From an uncultured Clostridia bacterium (GTDB taxonomy: Bacteria; Bacillota; Clostridia; Christensenellales; Borkfalkiaceae): DNA of 64,000 bases. Where the stretch lies: NCBI GenBank assembly GCA_944363645.1, contig CALVUR010000001.1, positions 359,844 to 423,843 on the forward strand, given 5' to 3'. Shown here in pieces: positions 35,504 to 43,508 of this stretch. The notes beneath the pieces were generated by a model. The model was not told the DNA's origin, ran no database searches, and saw only the letters and a program-made list of their open reading frames with translations. Each line of letters begins with the position of its first letter. Position 1 is the first letter of the stretch. Position numbers and translations under genes: made by a program.

Positions 35504-35594
35504 AAAATTTAAGCACCCTTATATTGTAAAATTTTTTTTAAAAATTGTCAAGGCGTTTTGATAAATCTTTAAAAAACATATTTTTAAAAAAATC

Positions 35595-35625
35595 GAGGGA
35601 AGATGCCGAAGCGTCTTCCCCTTTA
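35595..35625 (-). terminator. Terminator of the alpha-galactosidase gene
   Basis: GGGAAGATGC and GCGTCTTCCC form a 10-bp stem with a CGAA tetraloop, followed on the minus strand by TCGATTTTTTT. Confidence 0.88.
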
Positions 35626-35661
35626 TCTTTTGTGCGTCAATTTTATCTTTTATGTAGGCTA

Positions 35662-37245
35662 TTAAAATTTATAACTAATTTCCTTTGTTTGGTTATCTTG
35701 AAGGTAACAAATTGTTATAGCATTATTATTGTTTGACACACTTAAGATCTTACAATCTTTAAGTTTTACTGTGTTTAAATACTCTTTAACTCGCTCTTCA
35801 TTATAGGTACTTAAGTTGTCAGAAACGAATAAAAGTCCGCCTATAAGCCCGTTAACGGTGGCAAGTAAGGTTTTTTGTTCCTTTGTCAAACTGATGTTAT
35901 AGTCCCTTAAAATGAACACATCAGGATCATTCAAAAATGCCCTATTTGACAGTTGACGACGGAAGATGGTGTTTAAAATTGTGCGCTTTGTGGAAGGTCT
36001 TTCTTGATGGAACAGTCTCATAAAAGCCTTATCATCCCACGAAAGCGAAGCATCCATACCGATACGGCAGTATTCTGCCTTGAAAAATGCTGGTGCAAGC
36101 GGAACGCCACAAGCCAAAATTTGAGCATCTTGACAACATTCTCGCAAAAAGTCCATTGCTTCAAACATGATTTCGCCACGAGTTTTATCTTTGCGTGGTA
36201 TCATACAAACAGCATACAAAAAGTCAAGTTTAAACAAACTTACACCCATATCTTTGTAATGAGTAATACACTTTTTAACGTAATCTTGAACTTCTTTATT
36301 ATAAAAATCGAGTGCCAAAATGCCCGACCAATTTGAACCGCCATAAACGGTGTCGTTGCCGTCTTTGAGTAACCAATCGGGGTGATTTTTTGCTAAATCA
36401 GAGTCCCTTTCACACACAAACGGTGCAAGCCAAAGCCCCGCTTGAAAACCGCTTTGATTGATATCTTCAATAATTTTTTCAAGCCCAAATGGGAACTTGT
36501 TTTTATCGAACGAAAGCCAATCGCCAACCTTTGTTTCAAAGCCGTCATCAATTTGGAAAACATCTGGCTTAAAGGTAAAATTTTTAATGGCATCTAAATC
36601 ATTTTTTATGGTGTCTTTGTTGATATTTTGGTAATAGTTATACCAACTTGTATACCCTGTTTTTTTGGTTGCCGGCAACATTTTTCCGCCTAAATCAGCG
36701 AACCATGTATCGAAAACAGTGTTTTCGTCGCCAACATAGACATTGATATCAAACGCCAAATAATCGCCCAAAATTTCACGACGGTCACAGTCTTTTTCAA
36801 CAATGATTTCGCCATTATTTACATCAAAAATAATGCGTGTAAAACCTGTGTTTTCAGCCAAACTTGCGACTAAAATAAATTTATCATCACGCCTTATATA
36901 TGCGTAAGTATAGCCGTGGTGCAAACCTTTTTTAAAACTACGCTTATAAAATGTGCCGTCGCCGTAACATGAAAAACCAAACTTTTTATCCAAAAATTTG
37001 GGGCAGTATTTCATGGATTTATCCACATCGTAAATGCCCTTTTCATAACTAAACGTCCAGCCCTGATAACCGTTTAAAAAAAGTTTATCTTGGGGCAAAA
37101 AATCAAACTTAAAACTTGCCCTTACCTTTTGTAAAAGCGTTGTCTTTTCACTTTTTAAAAAAAGTTTAAAGCCAGATTTTTTAGTAGTTAAAACTGCATT
37201 TATCGTATCAAGTGCTTTAATGTCGTAATTGATTTTTTGACTCAT
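35662..37245 (-). CDS. GH36-like alpha-galactosidase
   Basis: A 527-residue cytoplasmic enzyme of the melibiase (GH36/GHD) clan. The barrel carries DVFQIDDGFE, GLWLAPFVCERDS, the nucleophile in LFKLDFLY and the acid/base Asp in CRIGMDAS. It releases galactose from raffinose or melibiose brought in by the GPH transporter encoded just upstream. Shorter than many GH36 enzymes (about 700), mainly in the N-terminal domain. The codons for NGLIGGLLF (about residues 463-471) coincide with a palindromic element. Confidence 0.85.
   Translation of the reverse strand: MSQKINYDIKALDTINAVLTTKKSGFKLFLKSEKTTLLQKVRASFKFDFLPQDKLFLNGYQGWTFSYEKGIYDVDKSMKYCPKFLDKKFGFSCYGDGTFYKRSFKKGLHHGYTYAYIRRDDKFILVASLAENTGFTRIIFDVNNGEIIVEKDCDRREILGDYLAFDINVYVGDENTVFDTWFADLGGKMLPATKKTGYTSWYNYYQNINKDTIKNDLDAIKNFTFKPDVFQIDDGFETKVGDWLSFDKNKFPFGLEKIIEDINQSGFQAGLWLAPFVCERDSDLAKNHPDWLLKDGNDTVYGGSNWSGILALDFYNKEVQDYVKKCITHYKDMGVSLFKLDFLYAVCMIPRKDKTRGEIMFEAMDFLRECCQDAQILACGVPLAPAFFKAEYCRIGMDASLSWDDKAFMRLFHQERPSTKRTILNTIFRRQLSNRAFLNDPDVFILRDYNISLTKEQKTLLATVNGLIGGLLFVSDNLSTYNEERVKEYLNTVKLKDCKILSVSNNNNAITICYLQDNQTKEISYKF
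35831..35856 (+). repeat. Palindromic element sequence within the alpha-galactosidase gene
   Basis: AAAAGTCCGCC and the core CTATAAGCCCGTTA match the consensus without gaps; the rest of the right arm is lost. It encodes part of NGLIGGLLF in frame. A conserved GxxGG turn is common here in the family, so selection on protein could also explain some of the match. Confidence 0.55.
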
Positions 37246-37260
37246 TTTACACCTATACGA

Positions 37261-38751
37261 TTAACCATTATTATCTGAATTTGTGTTGCTTTCATCGCCG
37301 TTTTCAACGCTGTTTTCAACACATGGTGCGTTGTCAGCCATATTATTTACTGTTTCAGCGCACAAAGTTTTATCTAATTTTGCACTTTCTTTACTTTCCT
37401 GATAACTTTTTATTTTTGCCATAATTCCCTTTTCGTTGTAAAGGAAGAATAGCGCAGCACCGATAACGCAACTTACCGTAGCGATAATTGCTGTTAAGCG
37501 GTAACCGAATGGATCAACAACGGCTTCTGCGCCCGTGCCTGTTGTAAATGCTGCAACTGTTGAAGTAAAGACGAGCACGGAAATTGCTTGACCAATTTTC
37601 ATAGCGAAGGTACGAGCGGCAAAGAACATACCACTACGTTGTTCACCACGTTCTGCGGTGTCGACTTCTGAAATATCGGCAACGACTGCTTGTGGCAAGA
37701 TGCCTAAAATTGCCATAGGAACGCCAGCAAGACCAGCGATTATGATACCCCATGCCAAACCCTTTCCGCAAACTGCGGCGAGTAAGAACACGAATGAGTA
37801 AGCGAAAAAGCCGATGATGATAAGCATTTTTTTGCCGATTTTTTTAGCAAGTTTGTTGACAACCGGGTAAAGTGATAAACTGATAATTGTCATAATTACG
37901 GTAAGTAAAAATGTCCAAGTATCGGCAATACCCATAAGTTTTGTTTCGTAAAAAGCAAGACCTGTTTGGAAAAGCGTAACTGCAAAGAAGTAAATGATGT
38001 CTGAGATTACAAAGCGGACAAATTGACCGTCTTTGAAAATTTCGAACAATGACTTGAACGCGTTGATTTTAACGGGAACGGACTTGATATATTCACGTTC
38101 TTTAATGAAAAACGCAGGAACTATCATTGCAACTGCAGCGATTACGCACATGATAGAAATTGCAAGCCTTACCGACTGTGCAGTTGTTTCACCGCCGCCA
38201 AGAATTGAAGCGATGTTGGGGATAAGGTATGATACAGACAAACCTGCGATGTATGTAAATGAAATGTAAGTTGATACGTTGATTCTGTTTTGTTGTGTGT
38301 CGCCAAGTTCTGAAATAAGTACGTTATATGGCGTACAATAAATTGTCATAAACAGATAAAAAAGCATGAGCGTAACGAACATAATGATATCGTTTACAAC
38401 CACATTGCCCGTTTGCGGTAAAATAAATACGCCTGCCGTAATAATTGCGAATGGAATGGCAATTATCTTCATAAACGGTATACGTCTACCGCCCTTGAAG
38501 TTGCTACGGTCGGACCAACCAGCGATTAAAGGGTCGGTTACGGCGTCGAAAATTCTGCCAATCATGGTAATTAAACCGAAAAGCGTAATGTTCCAAAATA
38601 ACGTTCCGCCTGAAATATTGCCACCAAAAACACCCATGTCAAGGTCGGTGTAGTAATAAACAAGCCAGTTACTGATGATGCCGGAAAGTAAACTCCAGCC
38701 AAATTGCCCTACTGCGAAAATCCACAGTACTTTGTTTGTGATTTTCTTCAT
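37261..38751 (-). CDS. GPH-family sugar:cation symporter
   Basis: A 496-residue membrane protein with 12 predicted segments of the glycoside-pentoside-hexuronide family. The motifs DAVTDPLIAGWSDRS and GRRIPFMK (cytoplasmic loop) are typical. It probably imports melibiose or raffinose with Na+ or H+ for the alpha-galactosidase 15 bp downstream. The C-terminus is an unusual Asn/Asp/Ser-rich tail. The start at 38751 has an AGGTGG site; the frame extends 13 codons upstream without one. Confidence 0.88.
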   Translation of the reverse strand: MKKITNKVLWIFAVGQFGWSLLSGIISNWLVYYYTDLDMGVFGGNISGGTLFWNITLFGLITMIGRIFDAVTDPLIAGWSDRSNFKGGRRIPFMKIIAIPFAIITAGVFILPQTGNVVVNDIIMFVTLMLFYLFMTIYCTPYNVLISELGDTQQNRINVSTYISFTYIAGLSVSYLIPNIASILGGGETTAQSVRLAISIMCVIAAVAMIVPAFFIKEREYIKSVPVKINAFKSLFEIFKDGQFVRFVISDIIYFFAVTLFQTGLAFYETKLMGIADTWTFLLTVIMTIISLSLYPVVNKLAKKIGKKMLIIIGFFAYSFVFLLAAVCGKGLAWGIIIAGLAGVPMAILGILPQAVVADISEVDTAERGEQRSGMFFAARTFAMKIGQAISVLVFTSTVAAFTTGTGAEAVVDPFGYRLTAIIATVSCVIGAALFFLYNEKGIMAKIKSYQESKESAKLDKTLCAETVNNMADNAPCVENSVENGDESNTNSDNNG

Positions 38752-38803
38752 CTTTCCACCTTTTGTAAAAAATTTATTAAAACACGGCAACTTTCAAAAA
38801 CCT

Positions 38804-38818
38804 TTTAGATAACCTAAA
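38804..38818. promoter_or_regulatory. Operator candidate A of the GPH/alpha-galactosidase operon
   Basis: TTTAGATAACCTAAA (plus strand) is a 15-bp near-palindrome that touches the -10 box and covers the expected transcription start. A matching site lies 42 bp away. Confidence 0.5.
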
Positions 38819-38823
38819 TTATA
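38818..38823 (-). promoter_or_regulatory. -10 box of the GPH/alpha-galactosidase operon
   Basis: A perfect TATAAT on the minus strand. The region 17 bp upstream (AAAAGA) is a poor -35, so the promoter may need an activator. Confidence 0.45.
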
Positions 38824-38845
38824 GTTCACCCTTTTAGCCTTCTTT

Positions 38846-38860
38846 TTTAGGTAACCTTAA
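38846..38860. promoter_or_regulatory. Operator candidate B of the GPH/alpha-galactosidase operon
   Basis: TTTAGGTAACCTTAA repeats the palindrome of candidate A (consensus TTTAGGT-T-ACCTAAA on the other strand). The centres are 42 bp apart, four helical turns, and flank the -10 box. Confidence 0.5.
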
Positions 38861-39018
38861 AGCCCCTTTCCCATTGCCATATAATAACCATATTAAATAA
38901 AGCGTGCGCCAAAGCCTTTTGTGCCAAAGCGTTTTATAACGCATTTATAAATGTTTTCACATTTTAGTAAGCATTTTAGCACGCATTACCGCCTTTAAAA
39001 AACAAAAAAGTTGAAAAA

Positions 39019-39660
39019 CTAATTTGCGTTAGTGAAGAAGTTTAAGAACATTATTTTTAAAAGTTCCAATTCTTCAAGGTAACGATTATCTTGTTCTAAA
39101 ATCTCACCACGTGCCATCTTTCTTAATGTTGAAAGCATAGCGTGGTTCATTGTAAGATATAACAAGCCATCGCTGTCGGACGTTTTAACGCTTCCGTCTT
39201 TTAAGCCCTTGTCGATGCCATCACGGTAAAACTTGTAAAAATCGGTAATGCTGTTTTGGTAATCAGCCAAATCTTCTCTGCTTACATTAGACTTTAAGCA
39301 AAAATTGTCAAAGTCGTCCAAAAAATGCAAAAAGTCGGGACGGGAAACATAAAAGCCCGTATATACATCAAGCAAACATTTAAGTCTTTCAATGCCCGTC
39401 TTTTGCTTATATTCTTGCGAGTCGAAAATGGGGGCAATATCTTTAGCAATTTGTTGCCAATAATAAACCCCGACAGCCGCCGCAACCGCAACCTTTGTGC
39501 CGTAATAGCGGTAAAGTGATGCAACGCCAATACCTGCCCTTTCGGCAATTTTTTCCATTGAAACTTCTTCTATACTACTTACCGCAAAAAGTTCTTTTGA
39601 TGCGATAATAATATCATTTTGCTTTTGTAACCGAAAATTTTGCCAATAATTTTTTGCCAC
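39019..39660 (-). CDS. TetR-family transcriptional regulator
   Basis: A 213-residue regulator with the TetR helix-turn-helix (SMEKIAERAGIGVASLYRYYG, about residues 34-54) and an all-helical ligand domain. The ligand is unknown. The only usable start is GTG at 39660 with a distant AAAGGA. It is divergent from the GT-B-like gene, and a palindrome in the shared region is the likely operator. Confidence 0.85.
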   Translation of the reverse strand: MAKNYWQNFRLQKQNDIIIASKELFAVSSIEEVSMEKIAERAGIGVASLYRYYGTKVAVAAAVGVYYWQQIAKDIAPIFDSQEYKQKTGIERLKCLLDVYTGFYVSRPDFLHFLDDFDNFCLKSNVSREDLADYQNSITDFYKFYRDGIDKGLKDGSVKTSDSDGLLYLTMNHAMLSTLRKMARGEILEQDNRYLEELELLKIMFLNFFTNAN

Positions 39661-39663
39661 TAC

Positions 39664-39692
39664 TTGACAACCGTCCTTTTATTTGATAGTAT
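39664..39692 (+). promoter_or_regulatory. Promoter of the GT-B-like gene
   Basis: TTGACA (39664-39669), a 17-bp spacer and TAGTAT (39687-39692). The -10 box lies within the TetR operator candidate. Confidence 0.6.
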
Positions 39693-39700
39693 TACTATCA
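39684..39700. promoter_or_regulatory. TetR operator candidate
   Basis: TGATAGTA-T-TACTATCA is a perfect 17-bp palindrome between the divergent tetR-like and GT-B-like genes. It covers the -10 box of the plus-strand gene. Confidence 0.65.
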
Positions 39701-39774
39701 GTTACTGCAATCATAATAACATTATTTTTGCCGTATGTCAAGACAAAAGAGAAAAATTTTTAAGGGGGGTAGTT

Positions 39775-41211
39775 ATGAAAGATAACACCAGCACGATTTT
39801 TGGCAACGCTATGCCAAAAAAGGTAATTAAAAAAGCACAAAAGACAAAGGACAAATTTATCAAAAAGTTTGGCGACGACAAAGATGTAAATTACACATTT
39901 AGCCTTGAAAACGAGCCTGTTTTGCAATCGCTTAACACCAAAAAACTTGTTTTTGGCGACAATGCGCACTTTGACGAAAAGAGCATTTTTATCGGCAATA
40001 TACGTATGGGCTTTGGGCATTACCGCATTGCAATGGCTATGGCTTCATGCGCAAACGCATTAGGTTATAACCCCATTTGGTTTGACTTAAATTCCTTTGA
40101 TAAGTCGACCTGCACCAAAATTATTTCCCACCAAAACAACCTTTACTCAATGGGTTCACGCTTGGCAGATAAAAGCAAACTTTTCAATAAAATTTATTGG
40201 GAACCATTAAACAGCGAAGGCTTTAGAAAGTTATCATACAACGCTTGCGACCAAAAGGTTGCTGAACTTATGGCAAACCTTTTAAAGACATTGCCAAAAG
40301 ATGTCCCCTTTATCGCAACACACGCATGGCCTGCACAAGCGGCGGTACACGCTGGCTTTTGTAAAGTTGTAAACGCAATACCCGATAACTGGCCTATGGC
40401 TTTACATTTGGCGGAAGGAAGCATACATACCATTCAAACGGAAGCATCATTTATGGGCTATAAAGTGTTGCGTGGTATGGACAAAACACGTGAACTTTTG
40501 CCTATGCCACAAGGCGCGATTGAATACACCGGGCATTATGTTGACCACGAACTTGTTTGTAACCTTGAAAGCGATACTCAAAAAAGAGTTGACCGCATCA
40601 ATAAAGGGGTAAAGCGTTACCTTTTAACCGTTGGCGGTGCCGGTGCGCAAAAGGAAATTTTTAAGCAAGTTATCTTAACACTTTTACCCGAAATTAAGAA
40701 AGGTAAAGCAGTTTTATTTTTAAACGTTGGCGACCACAAAGGTGTTTATGAATGGCTTAGTAAGCAAATACCAGAAATTGGTCAAGGCAAATTTTTCAAT
40801 AATGATTATAGCGGTGCAAAAACCTTTGCAAACGAGGCAATCGACAAGGATGTAAGCGGTATTTACACATTTTTACATGACGATATTTTCTCGGCTGTAT
40901 ATATCACCAACTTACTTATGCGTGCAAGCGATGTGCTTGTTACAAAGCCCAGCGAACTATCGTTTTACCCCATACCAAAATTATTTATACGCCGTGTTGG
41001 TGGGCATGAGGCATATGGTGCGCTACATTCAAACGAACTTGGTGATGGCACTTATGAATGCGAAACGGCTGAAGAAACAAAACAAATGATACACTTAATG
41101 CAAAGTGATAATCAAATACTTTTAAAGATGAACGAATGCATTTTGGAAAATCATAAAAACGGCGTTTATAACGGCGCATATAACGTAATTAAACTTGCAA
41201 CACAAAAATAA
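39775..41211 (+). CDS. GT-B-like protein, possible glycolipid glycosyltransferase
   Basis: A 478-residue protein. NIRMGFGHYRIAMAMA (about residues 72-87) resembles the glycine/His loop of MurG and MGDG-synthase-like GT28 enzymes. LTVGGAGAQKEIF, in the middle, is like their second-domain nucleotide site, and KPSELSFYPIPKLFI and GGHEAYGALHSNELGDGT are where those families bind the sugar nucleotide. The exact family and substrate are not clear to me. The start at 39775 has an AAGGGGGG site. TetR control suggests a membrane-stress or lipid response. Confidence 0.6.
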   Translation: MKDNTSTIFGNAMPKKVIKKAQKTKDKFIKKFGDDKDVNYTFSLENEPVLQSLNTKKLVFGDNAHFDEKSIFIGNIRMGFGHYRIAMAMASCANALGYNPIWFDLNSFDKSTCTKIISHQNNLYSMGSRLADKSKLFNKIYWEPLNSEGFRKLSYNACDQKVAELMANLLKTLPKDVPFIATHAWPAQAAVHAGFCKVVNAIPDNWPMALHLAEGSIHTIQTEASFMGYKVLRGMDKTRELLPMPQGAIEYTGHYVDHELVCNLESDTQKRVDRINKGVKRYLLTVGGAGAQKEIFKQVILTLLPEIKKGKAVLFLNVGDHKGVYEWLSKQIPEIGQGKFFNNDYSGAKTFANEAIDKDVSGIYTFLHDDIFSAVYITNLLMRASDVLVTKPSELSFYPIPKLFIRRVGGHEAYGALHSNELGDGTYECETAEETKQMIHLMQSDNQILLKMNECILENHKNGVYNGAYNVIKLATQK

Positions 41212-41213
41212 AC

Positions 41214-41247
41214 AAAAACCCCGTGTGAATTCACACGGGGTTTTTTT
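41214..41247 (+). terminator. Terminator of the GT-B-like gene
   Basis: AAAAACCCCGTGTGAA and TTCACACGGGGTTTTT form a perfect palindrome with a T run just past the stop codon. Confidence 0.92.
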
Positions 41248-41271
41248 ATTGTCTAAGCCACAAAAACATTG

Positions 41272-41310
41272 AAAAAATGTTAAATAACGGGCTTATAGGC
41301 GGACTTTTTT
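41272..41310 (-). repeat. Dispersed palindromic element, copy 11
   Basis: Core ATAACGGGCTTATAG with the arm GGCGGACTTTTTT; the other arm is diverged (AAAAAATGTTAA). It ends 6 bp from the original stop of the mscS pseudogene. Confidence 0.75.
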
Positions 41311-41315
41311 AATTT

Positions 41316-42302
41316 TTAATATACTGTTTCTTCGTTGCTGTTTGGGGTGTTTACAACAATTTGTGGGAAAGGAATGTTGATGTTGTTTGCGTCAGATACA
41401 AGTTTAATTTCACGGTTTAAATCACGTTGAACTTGGTAAATATCTTCTTCTTTGCAGTTAGCAACGAAAAGTAAATCTACGCTTGATTAATTTAATGCAC
41501 TTACGCCTTTATAGTAAGGACCATCAACGATAGCAGGAATTTTTTTCTGCGATTAAAGGAAGATTTGTTTCAACAACCTTTTCTACTCGAGGAAGTGATT
41601 CACCGTATTCGATACCAACGGTGCAGGTTGCCAAAGATAATTCACGTGTTTGGTTAACGATAGTTTTAATTTCGCTGTTGTTGATAATTTTGATGTTACC
41701 GCCACCGTCGATAATCTTTGTTGTGCGGATGCCGATTTCTTGAACGGTACCACGCCAGCCGTCAATGATAACGATGTCGCAACTTGGAAAGAACCTTCAA
41801 ATATGATAAAGATACCAGCAACGATATCTGCAACCAAACTTTGTGCGCCAAGACCTACGATCAATGTTAAAACGCCGGCACTTGCAACAAGTGTTGCTGT
41901 ATCAACGCCCCATGCGTTTAAAATAACTAAAACTGCAACGATTGTTGTGAACCATTTTACACAACTTACCAAAAGTTTGCCGATTGTAATTGCACGATTA
42001 CTGCGTTTAAATGACTTTCTTAAAATAAAGCAAATGATTTTTGATAAAACTAAACAAATGATTACGATTTGGAAAGTCTTTAAAATAACCGGGATGAGTT
42101 GGTAAACGGAATTTACAAAGTGATTGTCGGAAATGTTTTGATTAAAAATTGAATTTTCGCCAAAAATTTCTGTTGAGAAAACAAATACCATAACGGTTGC
42201 CGCAACAAATAATAAAAGAACGAACCAACCGATTACAATTTGTAATTTGCTTTTACCTTGCTCTGCCTTTTTTATGTCTTCAATAATGTGATTATCTTTC
42301 AT
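41316..42302 (-). pseudogene. Small mechanosensitive channel (MscS family), broken
   Basis: The first 180 codons encode a normal MscS start: a cytoplasmic tail, two membrane helices and the pore helix VASAGVLTLIVGLGAQSLVADIVAG. A missing G in GTTGGCGAC near 41780 shifts the frame; the intact frame resumes with DIVIIDGWRGTVQEIG. A second indel in a run of seven A near 41540-41546 and a TAA at 41487-41489 (expected ALNxSSVDL) also break it. The rest, to INIPFPQIVVNTPN, is clear. The start at 42302 has AGGAG. Confidence 0.85.
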
Positions 42303-42332
42303 ATCTACTCCTATCATCAACTATTTTTATTG

Positions 42333-42377
42333 AAAAACCACCTAAAACTCACTACGTGTGCCTACTAAATGGTTTTT
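42333..42377. repeat. Second repeat family, copy 1
   Basis: AAAAACCA and TGGTTTTT form 8-bp outer arms around CCTAAAACTCACTACGTGTG. It lies upstream of the broken mscS gene and downstream of the Fn3-like gene. Confidence 0.6.
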
Positions 42378-42432
42378 AGTCGTTATTTTTTTCTTTTTCT
42401 TTTTAAAAAATTTTGATGTTATAAATTACTTT

Positions 42433-43206
42433 TTAGCACACTTTTTTACTATCAATAATTAAAATACCTGTGCTATCTTTAATTGCCAATTCATAACTTT
42501 CGTCTTGGTTAGTTAAAGTAAAACTACCCGTGTTTTGTCCAAAATTTAATGGGACAATTTGCCTACCCTTTTCGCTATAAAGCCACAAATTTAAGCCGTC
42601 ATCATCGGCGAAAACTTTGTAATTGACTTTACCGTTGCTAACATTAATTTGCTCAATCTCGCTTGTCTTTTTGGTGGTTACAAAAGCCTTTTGAGATTTT
42701 ATCTTGCCATCCACACTTTGGACAACAAGCGTGTACTCCATGCCGGGCTTTAAATCTTCAAACACACCTTGCGAACCATCAACACTTATTTCATTAACCT
42801 TTTGTGTAAAAGGGTTGTAAAGGTGAATTTCATACTCGCCTTCAAGCGTTTCTGGGAAAGTTACCGTATAAGTTATTGTGGTATCCGTCGCAGACAAATC
42901 GAATGAAGCCTCAAGCGTGGGTCCAGCATCTTTAACTGTGTTTGTAAGTAACATTGTTGCCACCGCACCGGCTGTTGCCACAAACGATTTTAATGCAATG
43001 TGCGCAAGTTTTGTACTGCTTGTGTCGTTGCCACTATGCTCTGCCTTTTCAGGGCAAGATATGTTGCCTGCATAGGTGGAAAGCACAATTTGATTGCCGG
43101 GCTCATTACCCGTTTTAATGTTAGGAACGAAGTCTTTTTCAAAGTCGTCAACCACGATGTAGCCGTTTTTATAACGAACACCTTGATTGTTTTTTTCTTC
43201 GTTCAA
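42433..43206 (-). CDS. Membrane-anchored protein with an Fn3-like domain
   Basis: A 257-residue protein. A polar N-terminal part of about 65 residues is followed by one membrane segment (KSFVATAGAVATMLL), then by a fibronectin-III-like beta domain (ASFDLSATDTTITYTVTF to LKPGMEYTLVVQSVDG) and a second beta region. It probably has the Fn3 part outside. Function is unknown. The start is TTG with AAGGAG. The final residues are KKVC. Confidence 0.6.
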   Translation of the reverse strand: MNEEKNNQGVRYKNGYIVVDDFEKDFVPNIKTGNEPGNQIVLSTYAGNISCPEKAEHSGNDTSSTKLAHIALKSFVATAGAVATMLLTNTVKDAGPTLEASFDLSATDTTITYTVTFPETLEGEYEIHLYNPFTQKVNEISVDGSQGVFEDLKPGMEYTLVVQSVDGKIKSQKAFVTTKKTSEIEQINVSNGKVNYKVFADDDGLNLWLYSEKGRQIVPLNFGQNTGSFTLTNQDESYELAIKDSTGILIIDSKKVC

Positions 43207-43403
43207 AATATACTCCTTTTAGCAGATTTCCGCTTAAAATTTATATAACATTAAATTAGCATAACTATTTTAGAATATTCATCTATAAATTCTCAACAAA
43301 ATCACCCTTTTATTTCTACTTATGCACTTTTTACATCCATTTTTTACACAATTTCCACTTTTCTATTTTTTATTTTTTTGCTGTTGTTTGCACTATTTTT
43401 TGT

Positions 43404-43450
43404 AAAAATGCCATAAAACTCACCACGTATGGGCACTAAATTCAATTTTT
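43404..43450. repeat. Second repeat family, copy 2
   Basis: CCATAAAACTCACCACGTAT between AAAAAT and ATTTTT arms. It shares TAAAACTCAC.ACGT with copies at 42333 and 58236. Confidence 0.55.
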
Positions 43451-43460
43451 GGTAAAAATA

Positions 43461-43500
43461 AAAAAGCCACGCTTATATTAAGCATGACTTTTATTTTTTT
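43461..43500 (-). terminator. Terminator of the ferritin-like gene
   Basis: AAAAGCCACGCTTA pairs with TAAGCATGACTTTT with a few mismatches, next to A- and T-runs. Confidence 0.75.
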
Positions 43501-43508
43501 AAATTTTT

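Larger units (their letters stand above)
43207..43508. other. Gap between the Fn3-like and ferritin-like genes
   Basis: No supported gene. It contains the second-family repeat copy 2 (43404-43450) and a terminator (43461-43500). The remainder is T-rich. Confidence 0.6.

Noticed and set aside
41540..41546. Programmed frameshift in the mscS gene at the A run
   Set aside because: An unrelated deletion and a nonsense codon also break the gene, so decay is the simpler reading.
41583..42320. Intact 245-residue MscS-like protein
   Set aside because: The last 65 residues are out of frame; the true C-terminal half continues in another frame with further lesions.
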